Assembly: GCA_027485855.1 (NCBI GenBank)
Contig: JAIXQD010000033.1
Location: 124,001 to 188,000 of the forward strand
From: Rickettsiales bacterium
Lineage (GTDB): Bacteria > Pseudomonadota > Alphaproteobacteria > G027485855
Direction: 5' to 3'
DNA length: 64,000 bases
Shown piece by piece: positions 9,549 to 19,137 of the stretch. The translations under genes and the position numbers were made by a program. The stretch's first letter is position 1; the number at the start of each line of letters is the position of its first letter. The notes below the pieces were generated by a model. That model did not search any database, was not told where the DNA came from, and saw only the letters and a program-made list of their open reading frames with translations.

Positions 9549-10907
9549 ATGAGCTTGATAAAACCAGCCCTGCCTTCGGGCGTTATGGAACTGCTGCCGC
9601 AAGAGCAAATGGCCTTCGACCATTTGCTCAATGTCATTCGCACCGCCTATCAGCGCTTTGGTTTTTTACCGCTCGAAACGCCGGTTTTTGAACGCACCGA
9701 TGTTTTGCTGACCAAAAGCGGCGGCGAGACCGAGAAACAGGTTTATTTTGTGCAATCGACCGGCAGCCTTGCCCAAGGCGATGCGCCAGACATGGCCTTG
9801 CGCTTTGATTTAACTGTGCCACTCGCGCGCTTTGTTGCCATGCATGAGCGCGATTTGCCGATGCCTTTTCGCCGTTACCAAATACAGCGCGTTTACCGTG
9901 GTGAGCGCGCACAAAAAGGCCGCTACCGTGAGTTTTACCAATGCGACATCGATGTGATTGGCCGCGATACGCTCGACATCGCCTATGATGCCGAGCTGCC
10001 AGCCATTATCTACAAAATCTTATCCGCGCTCGATATTGGCAGCTTCACCATCAATTTTAGCAATCGCAAAATATTGCAGGGCCTGTTGCTCGATTACGCC
10101 CTCAACGACGAGCAACGCACCCACACATTGCGCATCATCGATAAGCTCGACAAAATTGGCAAAGCCGCGGTTCTCGCCGAGCTTGAAAAAATCGGCCTTG
10201 CCACAGCGCAAGCACAAAACCTGCTTGAGCTTGTAACGGGCAGCAGCACAGGCCGTGAAACAATCGGCAATCAGCAAATTTTAGTGCAATTACGTGCGCT
10301 GCCATGCAACCATGATTTGTTTAAAGAGGGCCTGCAAGAGCTCGCCAGCGTTGTGACCGATTTAGAAAGTCTTGGCATACCCGAGCAGGCGGCCCGTATA
10401 AATCTGGCCATAACGCGCGGCCTCGATTATTACACCGGCACGGTCTATGAAACTTTCCTAACAGCCGCACCAGAGTTTGGCAGTATTTGCAGCGGTGGCC
10501 GCTACGATAATTTAGCCAGCCACTATACCAAAGCCAAATTACCGGGCGTTGGCATTTCTATTGGTGCCACACGCCTCTTCGATTATTTACGCAGCAGCGG
10601 CTGGAGCGCACGCATTGGCAGCACCGTCAATGCTTTGCTTTTGCCCCTCACGGCCAACGCCCGCGGCGCTTCTTTGCAAATAGCCAGCACGCTGCGCCTC
10701 GATAATTTGAATATCGAAACGGCTCCTGTCACCAACAATCCGGGCAAGTGGCTCAAATATGCCGATAAGGCCGGCATACCATTTGTGCTGCTGATGGGTG
10801 ATGAAGAGTTGGCATCAGGCCTAGTCACGCTCAAAGACATGCGCAGTGGCGAGCAGCAAAAAATCAGCGCCGATAAAATTTCTAATATTTTGCAGCACTC
10901 ACGTTGA
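9549..10907 (+). CDS. hisS: Histidyl-tRNA synthetase
   Basis: Class II synthetase, 452 residues. Motif 2 reads RRYQIQRVYRGERAQKGRYR, and the histidine-specific signatures LDYYTGTVYE and GSICSGGRYDNLA are present, followed by a C-terminal anticodon-binding domain. The motifs and full-length C-terminus argue for the enzyme rather than the regulatory paralogue HisZ. Divergent from pyrC. The downstream penicillin-binding protein starts 56 bp after the stop. Confidence 0.95.
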   Translation: MSLIKPALPSGVMELLPQEQMAFDHLLNVIRTAYQRFGFLPLETPVFERTDVLLTKSGGETEKQVYFVQSTGSLAQGDAPDMALRFDLTVPLARFVAMHERDLPMPFRRYQIQRVYRGERAQKGRYREFYQCDIDVIGRDTLDIAYDAELPAIIYKILSALDIGSFTINFSNRKILQGLLLDYALNDEQRTHTLRIIDKLDKIGKAAVLAELEKIGLATAQAQNLLELVTGSSTGRETIGNQQILVQLRALPCNHDLFKEGLQELASVVTDLESLGIPEQAARINLAITRGLDYYTGTVYETFLTAAPEFGSICSGGRYDNLASHYTKAKLPGVGISIGATRLFDYLRSSGWSARIGSTVNALLLPLTANARGASLQIASTLRLDNLNIETAPVTNNPGKWLKYADKAGIPFVLLMGDEELASGLVTLKDMRSGEQQKISADKISNILQHSR

Positions 10908-10963
10908 GAGCTTGTTAATAAATATTGCCGCACACTAAAAGTGACAAAAAAAGGAAACGCCAT

Positions 10964-13900
10964 ATGTGGCAACGCTGGATAACTCGCCTGCTTTCGCTCA
11001 GCCTCTGGCTGGTGGTGCTGGCGGCTATCGGTTTTGCCGTGTGGCACGAGCAGCGTCACTCAACTTTACAAGCACGCTTTTTTAGCGATTACGCCAAAAA
11101 AATCAGCTTCAAGCTTGAGCCTGGCGCGAACGACAATATCATTTTCCCCAGCACCGGCCCTTATGATAATCGGCTTGGCTATACGCGCCTGCCGCAATTT
11201 ATTGCCAGTTTGCAAGGTCAAGGCTATCAAATCAGCGCACAGGCCAAACCATCTGAGGGGCTGATTAATTTTGTTAATTTCGGCGGCTTTGCCATCTATC
11301 CCGAAAAAAGCAGTGCGGGTTTAAGCCTGTTCGATAGACATGGCGAGCCGCTTTATAGCAGCGCCTATCCAAGCCGCGTTTTTGCCAATAGCGCCGAGGT
11401 GCCCGCACTGGTTGCGCAAACCTTGCTGTTCATTGAAAACCGCGAATTGCTCGATACAAAAACCCCACAACGCAACCCCGCCATAGAGTGGGACCGCTTT
11501 GTACTGGCCGCCATAGGGCAGGGCCTGCAAAAAATCAACCCTTCGATTAACCTTGGCGGCGGCAGTACGCTGGCGACGCAAATTGAAAAATTTCGTCATA
11601 GCCCGGGTGGCCAAACCAATGGCAGCGCCGATAAATTGCGGCAGATGCTCTCGGCCTCCATGCGCGCTTATGCCGACGGCCCCGACACTATGAAAGCCCG
11701 CCAGCGCATTGTGCTTGATTATCTTAACTCAACCCCACTCACCGCGCGCGCTGGCCTTGGCGAAATCAACGGCCTTGGCGATGGGCTATGGGCTTGGTTT
11801 GGCTCCGACCTGCGGCATGTGCGTTTTTTATTATCTCACCAACCGCAAGATGAGCCAACCAAACAGCGCCGCGCTATGGCCTATAAGCAAGTGCTGGCCT
11901 TGCTGTTGGCGCAGCGCCGCCCCAGCCACTATCTTTTACAAAATCGCGTCGCCCTCGAAGATTTGGCCAATACCCACCTGCAATTATTATTTAATGCTGG
12001 CATTATTGACGCCGAGTTACGCGATCTGGCCATGGGCGTTAAATTACAATTCCGCGAGCAATCGCCCGCAGCCGAGCCCGTTTCCTATATCGAGGCCAAA
12101 GCCACCAACGCCATCCGCAACGAGCTGTTAGGTTTATTGTCTCTATCCTCTCTCTATGAGCTAGACCGCCTCGATCTTTCCGTGGGCACCACGCTGGACT
12201 TGCCCACACAAGCACGCGTGGTCAATGTCCTAGAGCAACTCGGCCAGCCTGAATTTGCTATTGCGAATGGCCTTACGGGCTTTCGCCTCCTTAAAGAAGA
12301 TAACGACTTCAGCCGCATTATTTATAGCTTTGTGCTTTACGAGCGCACCAAGGCGGGCAATGTGCTGCGCGTGCAGGCCGATAATCTGGACCAACCGCTC
12401 GATATCAATAGCGGCGCCAAGCTCGATTTAGGCTCTACGGCAAAATTACGTACGCTCATCACCTATCTAGAAATCATCGCCGAAATCTATGACCGCTACC
12501 GCCTGCTCGATAATGCCGGCCTGTCGGGCTTGGCCGAAAACGCCCCCGATACTTTGTCGCGCTGGGTTGCAGCACAGCTGCGCCAAAATCCGCAACAAGA
12601 CCTTAAGGCAATTCTGGCCGCGGCCATGCAGCGCCAATATTCGGCCAGCCCGCGCGAGCAATTTTTTACCGGCGGTGGCCTCCATAGTTTTGGCAATTTT
12701 GAAAAGAACGACGATTACAAAACCGTCTCCATGCAAGAGGCGTTCCGCCACTCCATCAACCTGCCCTTCATCCGCCTGATGCGTGATGTGGTCAATTATC
12801 TTATCGCGCAAGGCCCACTCAGCAAGCGTGAGGTTCTGGCCGATGCCGACCATCCGGCGCGTTTGCAATATCTCGCCCGCTTTGCCGATAGAGAGGGCGG
12901 CGTTTTTCTCAGCCGCTTCTATCATGATTATCGCCGCCTGCCACCCACGCAGCAAGTTTACCGCCTGCTCGAGCGGGCGCGTAAATCACTGGCCGCACAA
13001 ACTGTGGTGTTTCGCAGCCTCTATCCGCAGCGCAATTTTGCGGCTTATACGGCTTTTATCCGTCAATATAATCAGCAAGAGCAAAGCAACCAAGCCTTGC
13101 AACGCGCTTTCAACACTTATGCGCCAGGGCGCTATAACCTGGCCGATCGCGGCTATATCGCTGGCCTGCACCCGCTCGAATTATGGCTGGTGCAATATTT
13201 GCTGCAACAGCCCGAAACCACCCTTGCGCAAGCTTTGGCCGCCAGCAGCAGCGAGCGGCAAACAACTTACGATTGGCTGTTCAGCACGCGCGCCAAAGGC
13301 GCACAAGATACGCGCATCCGCATTCTGCTCGAGCAAGACGCCTTTGCCGCCATGCATGCCCGCTGGGCGCGCTTGGGCTATCCGTTCGAGCGTCTGGTGC
13401 CGTCTTTAGCAACCTCGATTGGTAGCTCAGCCGACAGACCCGCCGCACTGGCCGAGCTTATGGGCATCATCCTTAATGATGGCCAACGCCTTGGTAGTTT
13501 GCGCGTCGATTATCTCGATTTTGCGAAGGGCACACCCTACCAAACCACGCTCACGCGGCAAGCCAGCGGCATACAACAAGTGATGCGCCCCGAAATCGCT
13601 AAAAGCTTACAAGCCTCACTGCTCGATATTGTCGATAATGGCACAGCACGGCGATTAAAAGGCACCTACAAATCGGCCGATGGTATTATTCTGCCCGTCG
13701 GCGGCAAAACCGGCACGGGCGACCACCGCTACGAAGAATTCGGCGCTGGCGGCAGGCTTATCAGCAGCCGTGTGGTCAGCCGCACGGCAACCTTCGTGTT
13801 TTATTTGGGCGATAAGTTTTATGGCACAATTACCGCACATATACGCGGGCCCGAAGCGGCACAATATAGCTTTACCTCTGGCCTGCCCGTGCAATTGCTA

Positions 13901-14041
13901 AAATCGCTCCAGCCGGCATTACAGCCGCTGATTAACAGCGCCATTCCTACTATTGTGCAAGCGCCAGAGCAGCCGGTAGCCCCAGCCAGCACGCAGCCAA
14001 AATCGGCCGCAGCGCACCCCGTCAAAACCCGCACCAATTAA
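10964..14041 (+). CDS. Class A penicillin-binding protein (GT51 + transpeptidase)
   Basis: Bifunctional peptidoglycan synthase anchored by one N-terminal helix (residues 8-27). The glycosyltransferase (about 145-260) has a catalytic Glu in FIENREL (E158) and the GGGSTLATQIEKFRHSPGG block. The transpeptidase has STAK (in DLGSTAKLRTL), SIN (FRHSINLPF) and KTG (GGKTGTGD). At 1025 residues it is longer than most class A PBPs; extra sequence lies between the SIN and KTG motifs. The ATG at 10964 has an AAGGAA site; an upstream in-frame TTG at 10925 is unlikely. The tail after 990 is Pro/Ala rich. Not clearly PBP1a, 1b or 1c. Confidence 0.88.
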   Translation: MWQRWITRLLSLSLWLVVLAAIGFAVWHEQRHSTLQARFFSDYAKKISFKLEPGANDNIIFPSTGPYDNRLGYTRLPQFIASLQGQGYQISAQAKPSEGLINFVNFGGFAIYPEKSSAGLSLFDRHGEPLYSSAYPSRVFANSAEVPALVAQTLLFIENRELLDTKTPQRNPAIEWDRFVLAAIGQGLQKINPSINLGGGSTLATQIEKFRHSPGGQTNGSADKLRQMLSASMRAYADGPDTMKARQRIVLDYLNSTPLTARAGLGEINGLGDGLWAWFGSDLRHVRFLLSHQPQDEPTKQRRAMAYKQVLALLLAQRRPSHYLLQNRVALEDLANTHLQLLFNAGIIDAELRDLAMGVKLQFREQSPAAEPVSYIEAKATNAIRNELLGLLSLSSLYELDRLDLSVGTTLDLPTQARVVNVLEQLGQPEFAIANGLTGFRLLKEDNDFSRIIYSFVLYERTKAGNVLRVQADNLDQPLDINSGAKLDLGSTAKLRTLITYLEIIAEIYDRYRLLDNAGLSGLAENAPDTLSRWVAAQLRQNPQQDLKAILAAAMQRQYSASPREQFFTGGGLHSFGNFEKNDDYKTVSMQEAFRHSINLPFIRLMRDVVNYLIAQGPLSKREVLADADHPARLQYLARFADREGGVFLSRFYHDYRRLPPTQQVYRLLERARKSLAAQTVVFRSLYPQRNFAAYTAFIRQYNQQEQSNQALQRAFNTYAPGRYNLADRGYIAGLHPLELWLVQYLLQQPETTLAQALAASSSERQTTYDWLFSTRAKGAQDTRIRILLEQDAFAAMHARWARLGYPFERLVPSLATSIGSSADRPAALAELMGIILNDGQRLGSLRVDYLDFAKGTPYQTTLTRQASGIQQVMRPEIAKSLQASLLDIVDNGTARRLKGTYKSADGIILPVGGKTGTGDHRYEEFGAGGRLISSRVVSRTATFVFYLGDKFYGTITAHIRGPEAAQYSFTSGLPVQLLKSLQPALQPLINSAIPTIVQAPEQPVAPASTQPKSAAAHPVKTRTN

Positions 14042-14141
14042 ATTAACCACAATAACACATGCTTTAACGCCACTTTTGTGCTGTGGGCGCGCGCTTCACA
14101 TCAGGCTAATTACTTTCAGTTTTTGCGGCTAAACTAGCCCA

Positions 14142-16028
14142 ATGCGATTATCGAATAATCTTTTGCGCGTGCATATTGCTGGCTTTGAGAAGGCCGTTAT
14201 GGCGCTGCGTGCTGCGCCCTCACACAGCCGCCTGCATGAAGAAATCGCCGCGCTGTTTGCACAAAATGTAAGTGCGGCGGGAGATGATGCTTTAGCTTTA
14301 GTCGTGCGCGCTGCCATGCAGCAAATCGCTGCTGCCGTGCCCGATTTACCCGCACAGCAAGCCAGCAAATACCAAAACTGGTTACTCACCCGCTATCGGC
14401 AGAACTGGGCAAATCAAGTTTTAAGTTCTGCGCCGAGTCCGCAGGACTCTTCTGCGCCGAGTCCGCGCGGAGCTAACCCACCACAGCCGCTCTTGTTAGA
14501 AGATTTATCTAAATATGCGGACGACCTCACGCATTATCACAACACGCCCAATATTATTAAAAAACGTGCCGGTATCAGCACCGACCTTTTTGCCATAGAC
14601 AGCCCCTTCGAACTTTACCAACAGCTCAAAGCCCTGCGTGGCGAAGTAGCCACCGAGTTTAAAGTACTCAGCCCCAGCCAACAGAGTTTTATCGATAATA
14701 ACGAGGCCATAATCATCGGCCAAACCGCGCAATGGCGTTTGGTGATGCCCCTCACCACCGAAGCCAGCCAAGAGTTTGGCGCAGGCACGCGCTGGTGCAC
14801 CGCCGCACAAAATGGCAATCGTTTTAATGAATATTTCCCCGATAATGCCTTGCTTTATCTTGAGGCCAGCGGAATTGGCAAACATGCCTTTGTGCTAAAA
14901 GACGGCAAAATCACGCGCCTGTTTAATGCCGAAGATACCCAGCAAACGCCAGAGCAACAACAAGCATTATTCGATAAGCTACCCACACTCGCCGCACAGT
15001 TACAAAAGCTTGATGCCACAACATCATTGCTCCAACCCATCATTGATAAAGCAGATTTTGCCACAACTTTTGACCTTACAATTACCAGCCGCCACCTTGC
15101 CCCCCGTGCCGCCATTAACGAAGCCACGCTGGTAGAAGGGGTCAATAGCGGCAATTTAACACAAGCAGATAAAGATAATTATTTTGTCAAAGCTGCAAAA
15201 GGCGGGCTTTCAAATACTGTGGACGCTCTACTTAAACTTGGCGCTAATGTACATGCAGATAATGACTATGCCCTGCGTTGGGCGGCACGAAATGGCCACA
15301 CCGATGTGGTAAGGCTGCTGTTAGAACATGGCGCTAATGTACATGCTGATGATGACGGGGCCCTACGCATGGCGGCACCAAATGGCCACACCGATGTGGC
15401 GGCGCTGCTGCTAAAGCATGGCGCAAACGTACATGCCAATAATAACAAAGCCCTGCGCCTATCCGTAGATTATGACCGCACCGATGTGTTGGCGCTGCTG
15501 CTAAAGCATGGCGCAGATGCTCAAGCTGACAATGACTATGCCCTGCGTTGGGTAGCAAACAGTGGCCACATCGAAACTGTAAGGCTGCTACTAAAGCATG
15601 GCGCCAATATTCATGCCTATTATGACGCAGCCCTGCGCTCGGCGGCAGAAAAAGGCTACACCGATGTGGTGAAACTGCTGCTAGACCATGGTGCAGATGT
15701 GCATGCTAGTAATGACAATGCTCTGCGTTTGGCGGCAGAAAAAGGCCACACCGGTGTAGTGAAGCTGTTGCTAAATCATGGCGCCAATGTTCATGCCTAT
15801 TATGACGCAGCCCTGCCCTCGGCGGCAGAAAAAGGCCACACCGATGTGGTGAAACTGCTGCTCGATCATGGCGCAAACGTACATGCCGATAATGACTATG
15901 CCATAACTCGGGCGGCAATGAATGGCCACACCGATGTGGTAAAAATTTTAGAGGCCCACATCGCCAAAGAAAAAACACCCACCACCACACCGCGCCCGCA
16001 AAGCCCCGCACAGGCACCAAAACCATAG
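14142..16028 (+). CDS. Ankyrin-repeat protein with N-terminal RWCT-motif domain
   Basis: 628 residues, probably a protein-binding scaffold or effector. Residues 1-345 form a domain of unknown role that holds GTRWCTAAQNGNRFNEYF (about 208-225) and LYLEASG..HAFVLKDG. Residues 348-615 hold nine 33-residue ankyrin units of the form GHTDVVKLLLDHGANVHAD. The last 17 residues are Pro/Thr rich. No signal peptide. Near residues 95-112 an in-frame 24 bp duplication encodes SAPSPQDS and SAPSPRGA. No good ribosome site before the ATG. It lies downstream of the penicillin-binding protein and converges on rpmE through a shared terminator. Confidence 0.85.
   Translation: MRLSNNLLRVHIAGFEKAVMALRAAPSHSRLHEEIAALFAQNVSAAGDDALALVVRAAMQQIAAAVPDLPAQQASKYQNWLLTRYRQNWANQVLSSAPSPQDSSAPSPRGANPPQPLLLEDLSKYADDLTHYHNTPNIIKKRAGISTDLFAIDSPFELYQQLKALRGEVATEFKVLSPSQQSFIDNNEAIIIGQTAQWRLVMPLTTEASQEFGAGTRWCTAAQNGNRFNEYFPDNALLYLEASGIGKHAFVLKDGKITRLFNAEDTQQTPEQQQALFDKLPTLAAQLQKLDATTSLLQPIIDKADFATTFDLTITSRHLAPRAAINEATLVEGVNSGNLTQADKDNYFVKAAKGGLSNTVDALLKLGANVHADNDYALRWAARNGHTDVVRLLLEHGANVHADDDGALRMAAPNGHTDVAALLLKHGANVHANNNKALRLSVDYDRTDVLALLLKHGADAQADNDYALRWVANSGHIETVRLLLKHGANIHAYYDAALRSAAEKGYTDVVKLLLDHGADVHASNDNALRLAAEKGHTGVVKLLLNHGANVHAYYDAALPSAAEKGHTDVVKLLLDHGANVHADNDYAITRAAMNGHTDVVKILEAHIAKEKTPTTTPRPQSPAQAPKP
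14426..14466 (+). repeat. In-frame 24 bp duplication inside the ankyrin gene
   Basis: The 17-base word ttctgcgccgagtccgc occurs at 14426-14442 and again at 14450-14466, a 24 bp period that keeps the reading frame and encodes two SAPSP segments in a linker. Confidence 0.9.
15196..15960 (+). repeat. 99 bp tandem repeats encoding ankyrin units
   Basis: DNA-level array of 99 bp units encoding the ankyrin repeats. Units two apart are the most alike: the stretches starting near 15602 and 15782 share almost all bases across the tattatgacgcagccctg block, which points to a recent duplication of a 198 bp pair. Confidence 0.85.
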
Positions 16029-16043
16029 CCCACAAATAAAGCC

Positions 16044-16077
16044 AAAAAAAACGCCGCCATTTTGGGGCGGCGTTTTT
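16044..16077. terminator. Bidirectional terminator between ankyrin gene and rpmE
   Basis: Stem acgccgcc (16051-16058) pairs with ggcggcgt (16066-16073). A run of A before and T after gives a T tract on both strands, so it can serve both convergent genes. Confidence 0.9.
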
Positions 16078-16106
16078 ATAAAATATAAATTGCGCTTATT
16101 TTTTCT

Positions 16107-16412
16107 CTACTTTTTCTTGGCCGCGCCCTTGGCGTCTTTCGCTTCGGGCTTTTTCTCGGCTTTGTTGACGCTGCCTGTGCTGGGCTTAACTGCAACAGCA
16201 CCGATACCGGCAAAGCGGTTGTTAAACTTAGCCAACTGGCCGCCTTGGTTCATCATGCGCACTTGGCCTGTCCAAGCGGGGTGCGTTTTGGGGTCAATAT
16301 CAAGGCGCATCGTATCGCCTGCTTTGCCCCAAGTGGTGCGCGTTTTAAAAGTGCTACCATCGGTCATGATGATGTTAACTTCGTGATAGTCGGGGTGAAT
16401 TTGTTCTTTCAT
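16107..16412 (-). CDS. rpmE: 50S ribosomal protein L31
   Basis: Large-subunit ribosomal protein, 101 residues. The start MKEQIHPDYHEV and the TRTTWGK, DIDPKTHPAWTG and RFNNRF-like segments are typical of L31. No CxxC zinc motif, so the zinc-independent form. The C-terminal 30 residues are Lys/Ala rich, ending GAAKKK. AGGA precedes the ATG. It runs toward the ankyrin gene and is divergent from the zinc-ribbon gene over 106 bp. Confidence 0.95.
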   Translation of the reverse strand: MKEQIHPDYHEVNIIMTDGSTFKTRTTWGKAGDTMRLDIDPKTHPAWTGQVRMMNQGGQLAKFNNRFAGIGAVAVKPSTGSVNKAEKKPEAKDAKGAAKKK

Positions 16413-16518
16413 AACATAATCCTATGGTCTGGCCTTGAAACAGACGGCTTTATAAAGGGTAATTGGCCTAAAAATCAAGCTTTACCACGCGGCCGATAAA
16501 AACTATAACAAAATCAAC

Positions 16519-17169
16519 ATGATTCTGACCTGTCCTGCCTGCTCTACGCGCTATGTCGTTAACCCCGCTTTGTTTGCCGAGCGGGCACGCAAGGTTAAAT
16601 GCGCGCGCTGTGGGCATCAATGGTTGGTCGAGCCACCACAAATACAATTACCGCCGCTCGATTTTGCCGAACCTCTGGCTGAAATCCCGCCGATCCCCGA
16701 GGGGTCATCCGTGCCGGCCTTGCCACAAAATACTTTGCGCCGCCGGCGCATTATTATGCTGGTCTCTGGCCTGACTATTTTGGCACTTTTGGCCGCCGCC
16801 ATGTTTTTTGGCGGCCGCATGCTTGCCGCACCTTGGCAAAGCTTTATCACCACCATCGAAGATTTTTTCTATAAGCCGCCACCGCTTGAGCTTGTTAATG
16901 TGCGCTCTGAGCAGCGGCGCGATGCTGGCGCTGTGGCGCTGGTGGTCACTGGCGAAGTGCATAATAGCAGTAAGGATGTGCAAATTGTGCCCGAGCTGTT
17001 GGCGCGCGCCCTCAACTCTGAACAAAAAGTGTTGGAAAGCTGGCGCATCTCGCCCGATCGCCGCGACCTGAGTGCGGGCGAAAGCACCAATTTCACTTCA
17101 AGCCTGCGCAACCCACCGCAAGGCATCAGCGAAATATCCATCACCATCGGCACCGAAGACGATAAGTAA
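16519..17169 (+). CDS. Zinc-ribbon membrane protein, MJ0042/DUF3426
   Basis: 216 residues. The N-terminal zinc ribbon has CPAC at residues 5-8 and CARC at 30-33 (MJ0042 type, ILTCPACSTRYVVN). A single membrane helix follows at about 76-97, and residues 125-213 form a DUF3426-like domain (GEVHNSSKDVQIVPELLARAL). The fold suggests a cytoplasmic zinc finger with a periplasmic domain. Its function is unknown in the family. Stands alone, convergent with gltX. Confidence 0.85.
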   Translation: MILTCPACSTRYVVNPALFAERARKVKCARCGHQWLVEPPQIQLPPLDFAEPLAEIPPIPEGSSVPALPQNTLRRRRIIMLVSGLTILALLAAAMFFGGRMLAAPWQSFITTIEDFFYKPPPLELVNVRSEQRRDAGAVALVVTGEVHNSSKDVQIVPELLARALNSEQKVLESWRISPDRRDLSAGESTNFTSSLRNPPQGISEISITIGTEDDK

Positions 17170-17191
17170 TCTATAATAAGGCTTGTTATAC

Positions 17192-18697
17192 TTAGCCCGT
17201 CTGCTTGGCGCTTTTGGCAAAAGCGGCAGCGCGCTCAAGGCGGGCGCAAACTTCGTCCCTGCCCAATAAAGCCAGCATCTCATAAAGCGGGTGACTACCG
17301 GCTTTGCCCGTAACGGCCAGCCGTGCCAAAGGCGCGAGTTGTTTTAATTTTAGGCCACGCTGCTCGGCCAAGGCTTTAAGCGCTTCTTCTAAGGCAAGGG
17401 CGGTAAATTCAGGCACCGCTGCAAAAGCCGCAGCCATAGCGTTAAGCAAACCTTCAGCCTCAGCGGTAAACAGCTTAGTGCTGTTCTCGGCATCATAGGC
17501 CGCTGGCGCCATAAAGAAATAATCCAGGTGCGCCACAAAATCTTGCAGCAATTTTGCCCGCGGTAATTCTAGCGCAATCAGCTTTTGCAGCCACACATCT
17601 GAATGCTGGCTTAAATCATAGCCCGCCGCCAACAGCCTTGTGCGCACCTCGGCATAAAGCCGCTCGGGCTGCATCTGCTGCAAATAATGCGCATTAAAAT
17701 GTAGGAATTTATCCTCATCAAAATTTGCGTTCGATTTTTGCAAACGCTCAAGGCTAAAAGCGGCCAGCACGTCGCTGGCGCTGGCCAGCTCGCGGTCACC
17801 CCCAAACGACCAGCCCAGCAGTGCTAAAAAGTTAAGCATGGCCTCGGGCAGATAACCCAACTCGGCCCGCGCCATAATCGATACCGGGTGCGCCGCATCG
17901 GCATCGGCATCGCGCTTACTCATTTTTTTGCCGGCCTTCATAATCAGCGGCAAATGGGTAAAATGCGGCAATTCATAGCCAAAGGCCTGATAAAGCAAAA
18001 CTTGCTTAGCGGCATTGGTTAAATGCTCAACCCCCCGAATAACATGGGTAATGCCTGTGGCCGCATCATCAACCACATTGCAAAAATTATAAAGCGGCAT
18101 ACCAAGGTTAGGTGCGTCACCCGCCGTAAGCTTTACTGGCCGCGTTAAAATAAAATCGCCAATCTCGGCATTGGCAAAGCGGCATTCGGCCGCATCACCC
18201 ATAAGCGTTTCGGGCACCAAAGTATCGCCCGTGCTCGGTGTGCGGAAGCGCCAAACAAACTCCTCGCCGCGCATCATGCGCGCACTGCCCTCATCCGACG
18301 ATAGATGCCGTGATGGGCCATCATATATATAAGTCTGTTTTTTAGCTTCGGCGGCCTCTTTGGCGGCCTCTAGCTCGTCGCGACTTTCAAAAGCGGGGTA
18401 AATCAGTCCTCGTTGCCAAAGCTCATCGATTTTTTGCTGATAAAGCGCCAAACGTTTGCTTTGGTAAATGACTTCTTCGTCCCAATCAATGCCAAGCCAT
18501 TGTAATGATTTAAAAATCTGCTCTACGGCCTCGGTCGTATTGCGCGCTTCATCGGTATCTTCAATCCGCAACAGAAACTGTCCACCGTTTTTGCGCGCCC
18601 AAAGCCAGTTAAATAAGGCCGTGCGAGCACCGCCTAAGTGCAAGAATCCGGTGGGGCTGGGGGCGAAACGAGTGCGAACGGCGCGATTTTTATTCAT
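17192..18697 (-). CDS. gltX: Glutamyl-tRNA synthetase
   Basis: Class I synthetase charging tRNA-Glu, 501 residues. RFAPSPTGFLHLGGARTALF carries the HIGH-type motif (HLGG), and KKMSKRD is the KMSKS-type loop. The C-terminal helical anticodon-binding half is complete. Many alphaproteobacteria carry two GltX copies and make Gln-tRNA through the transamidation pathway; this copy may be non-discriminating, which sequence alone does not show. Confidence 0.95.
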   Translation of the reverse strand: MNKNRAVRTRFAPSPTGFLHLGGARTALFNWLWARKNGGQFLLRIEDTDEARNTTEAVEQIFKSLQWLGIDWDEEVIYQSKRLALYQQKIDELWQRGLIYPAFESRDELEAAKEAAEAKKQTYIYDGPSRHLSSDEGSARMMRGEEFVWRFRTPSTGDTLVPETLMGDAAECRFANAEIGDFILTRPVKLTAGDAPNLGMPLYNFCNVVDDAATGITHVIRGVEHLTNAAKQVLLYQAFGYELPHFTHLPLIMKAGKKMSKRDADADAAHPVSIMARAELGYLPEAMLNFLALLGWSFGGDRELASASDVLAAFSLERLQKSNANFDEDKFLHFNAHYLQQMQPERLYAEVRTRLLAAGYDLSQHSDVWLQKLIALELPRAKLLQDFVAHLDYFFMAPAAYDAENSTKLFTAEAEGLLNAMAAAFAAVPEFTALALEEALKALAEQRGLKLKQLAPLARLAVTGKAGSHPLYEMLALLGRDEVCARLERAAAFAKSAKQTG

Positions 18698-18760
18698 GCC
18701 GGCTTTTTAGCATAAAAATACCACAAAACTCAAAAGCGTTTTTGGGCCCCATCCTTGCCG

Positions 18761-18800
18761 CTTACTTTTTGTCGCTTACTTTTTGTCGCTTGCTTTTTGG
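18761..18800. repeat. Three 14 bp tandem repeats upstream of rpmI
   Basis: cttactttttgtcg occurs at 18761-18774 and 18775-18788, with a decayed third unit cttgctttttgg at 18789-18800. The last unit supplies the putative -35 of the rpmI promoter. Confidence 0.9.
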
Positions 18801-18819
18801 GGCTACTCCCCGCTATAAA
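18790..18819 (+). promoter_or_regulatory. Putative rpmI-rplT promoter
   Basis: TTGCTT at 18790-18795 and TATAAA at 18814-18819 are separated by 18 bp, the latter 87 bp before the rpmI start. The spacer contains a ggggctactcccc inverted repeat that could be an operator or chance. Pattern match only. Confidence 0.45.
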
Positions 18820-18905
18820 GCCGCTTGCCTCGCTGTGGCTTGGGGCTTTGGCCTCACATATTCGGGCTGCCCAGCAGGTTTAACCTTCAACAATGGAGAG
18901 ATGAA

Positions 18906-19106
18906 ATGCCCAAAATGAAGACCCATTCCGGGGCGAAAAAACGGTTCAAAGTAACCGGTGGTGGTAAAGTGAAAGCGGCCAAAGCAGGCCGTCGTCACGG
19001 TTTGCGCAAACGTACCAGCAAAATGAAGCGGGATGCCCGCGGCACACATGTGCTGTTCCAAACGGACGGCGAAAATGTGATGCGTCATTTCTTGCGCGTT
19101 GCTTAA
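18906..19106 (+). CDS. rpmI: 50S ribosomal protein L35
   Basis: 66-residue basic ribosomal protein. [18 protein letters not shown] and [14 protein letters not shown] are characteristic of L35. The ATG at 18906 has GGAGAG just upstream; longer in-frame readings have no ribosome site. Followed after 31 bp by rplT, the near-universal order. infC, often upstream, is absent here. Confidence 0.97.
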   Translation: MPKMKTHSGAKKRFKVTGGGKVKAAKAGRRHGLRKRTSKMKRDARGTHVLFQTDGENVMRHFLRVA

Positions 19107-19137
19107 ATCTAACCCATCACACTAAGGAGTTCGCCTC

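Noticed and set aside
9549..10907. HisZ rather than HisS
   Set aside because: Synthetase motifs and the C-terminal anticodon domain are complete.
10925..10963. TTG start of the penicillin-binding protein
   Set aside because: The ATG at 10964 has an AAGGAA site and begins just before the membrane anchor.
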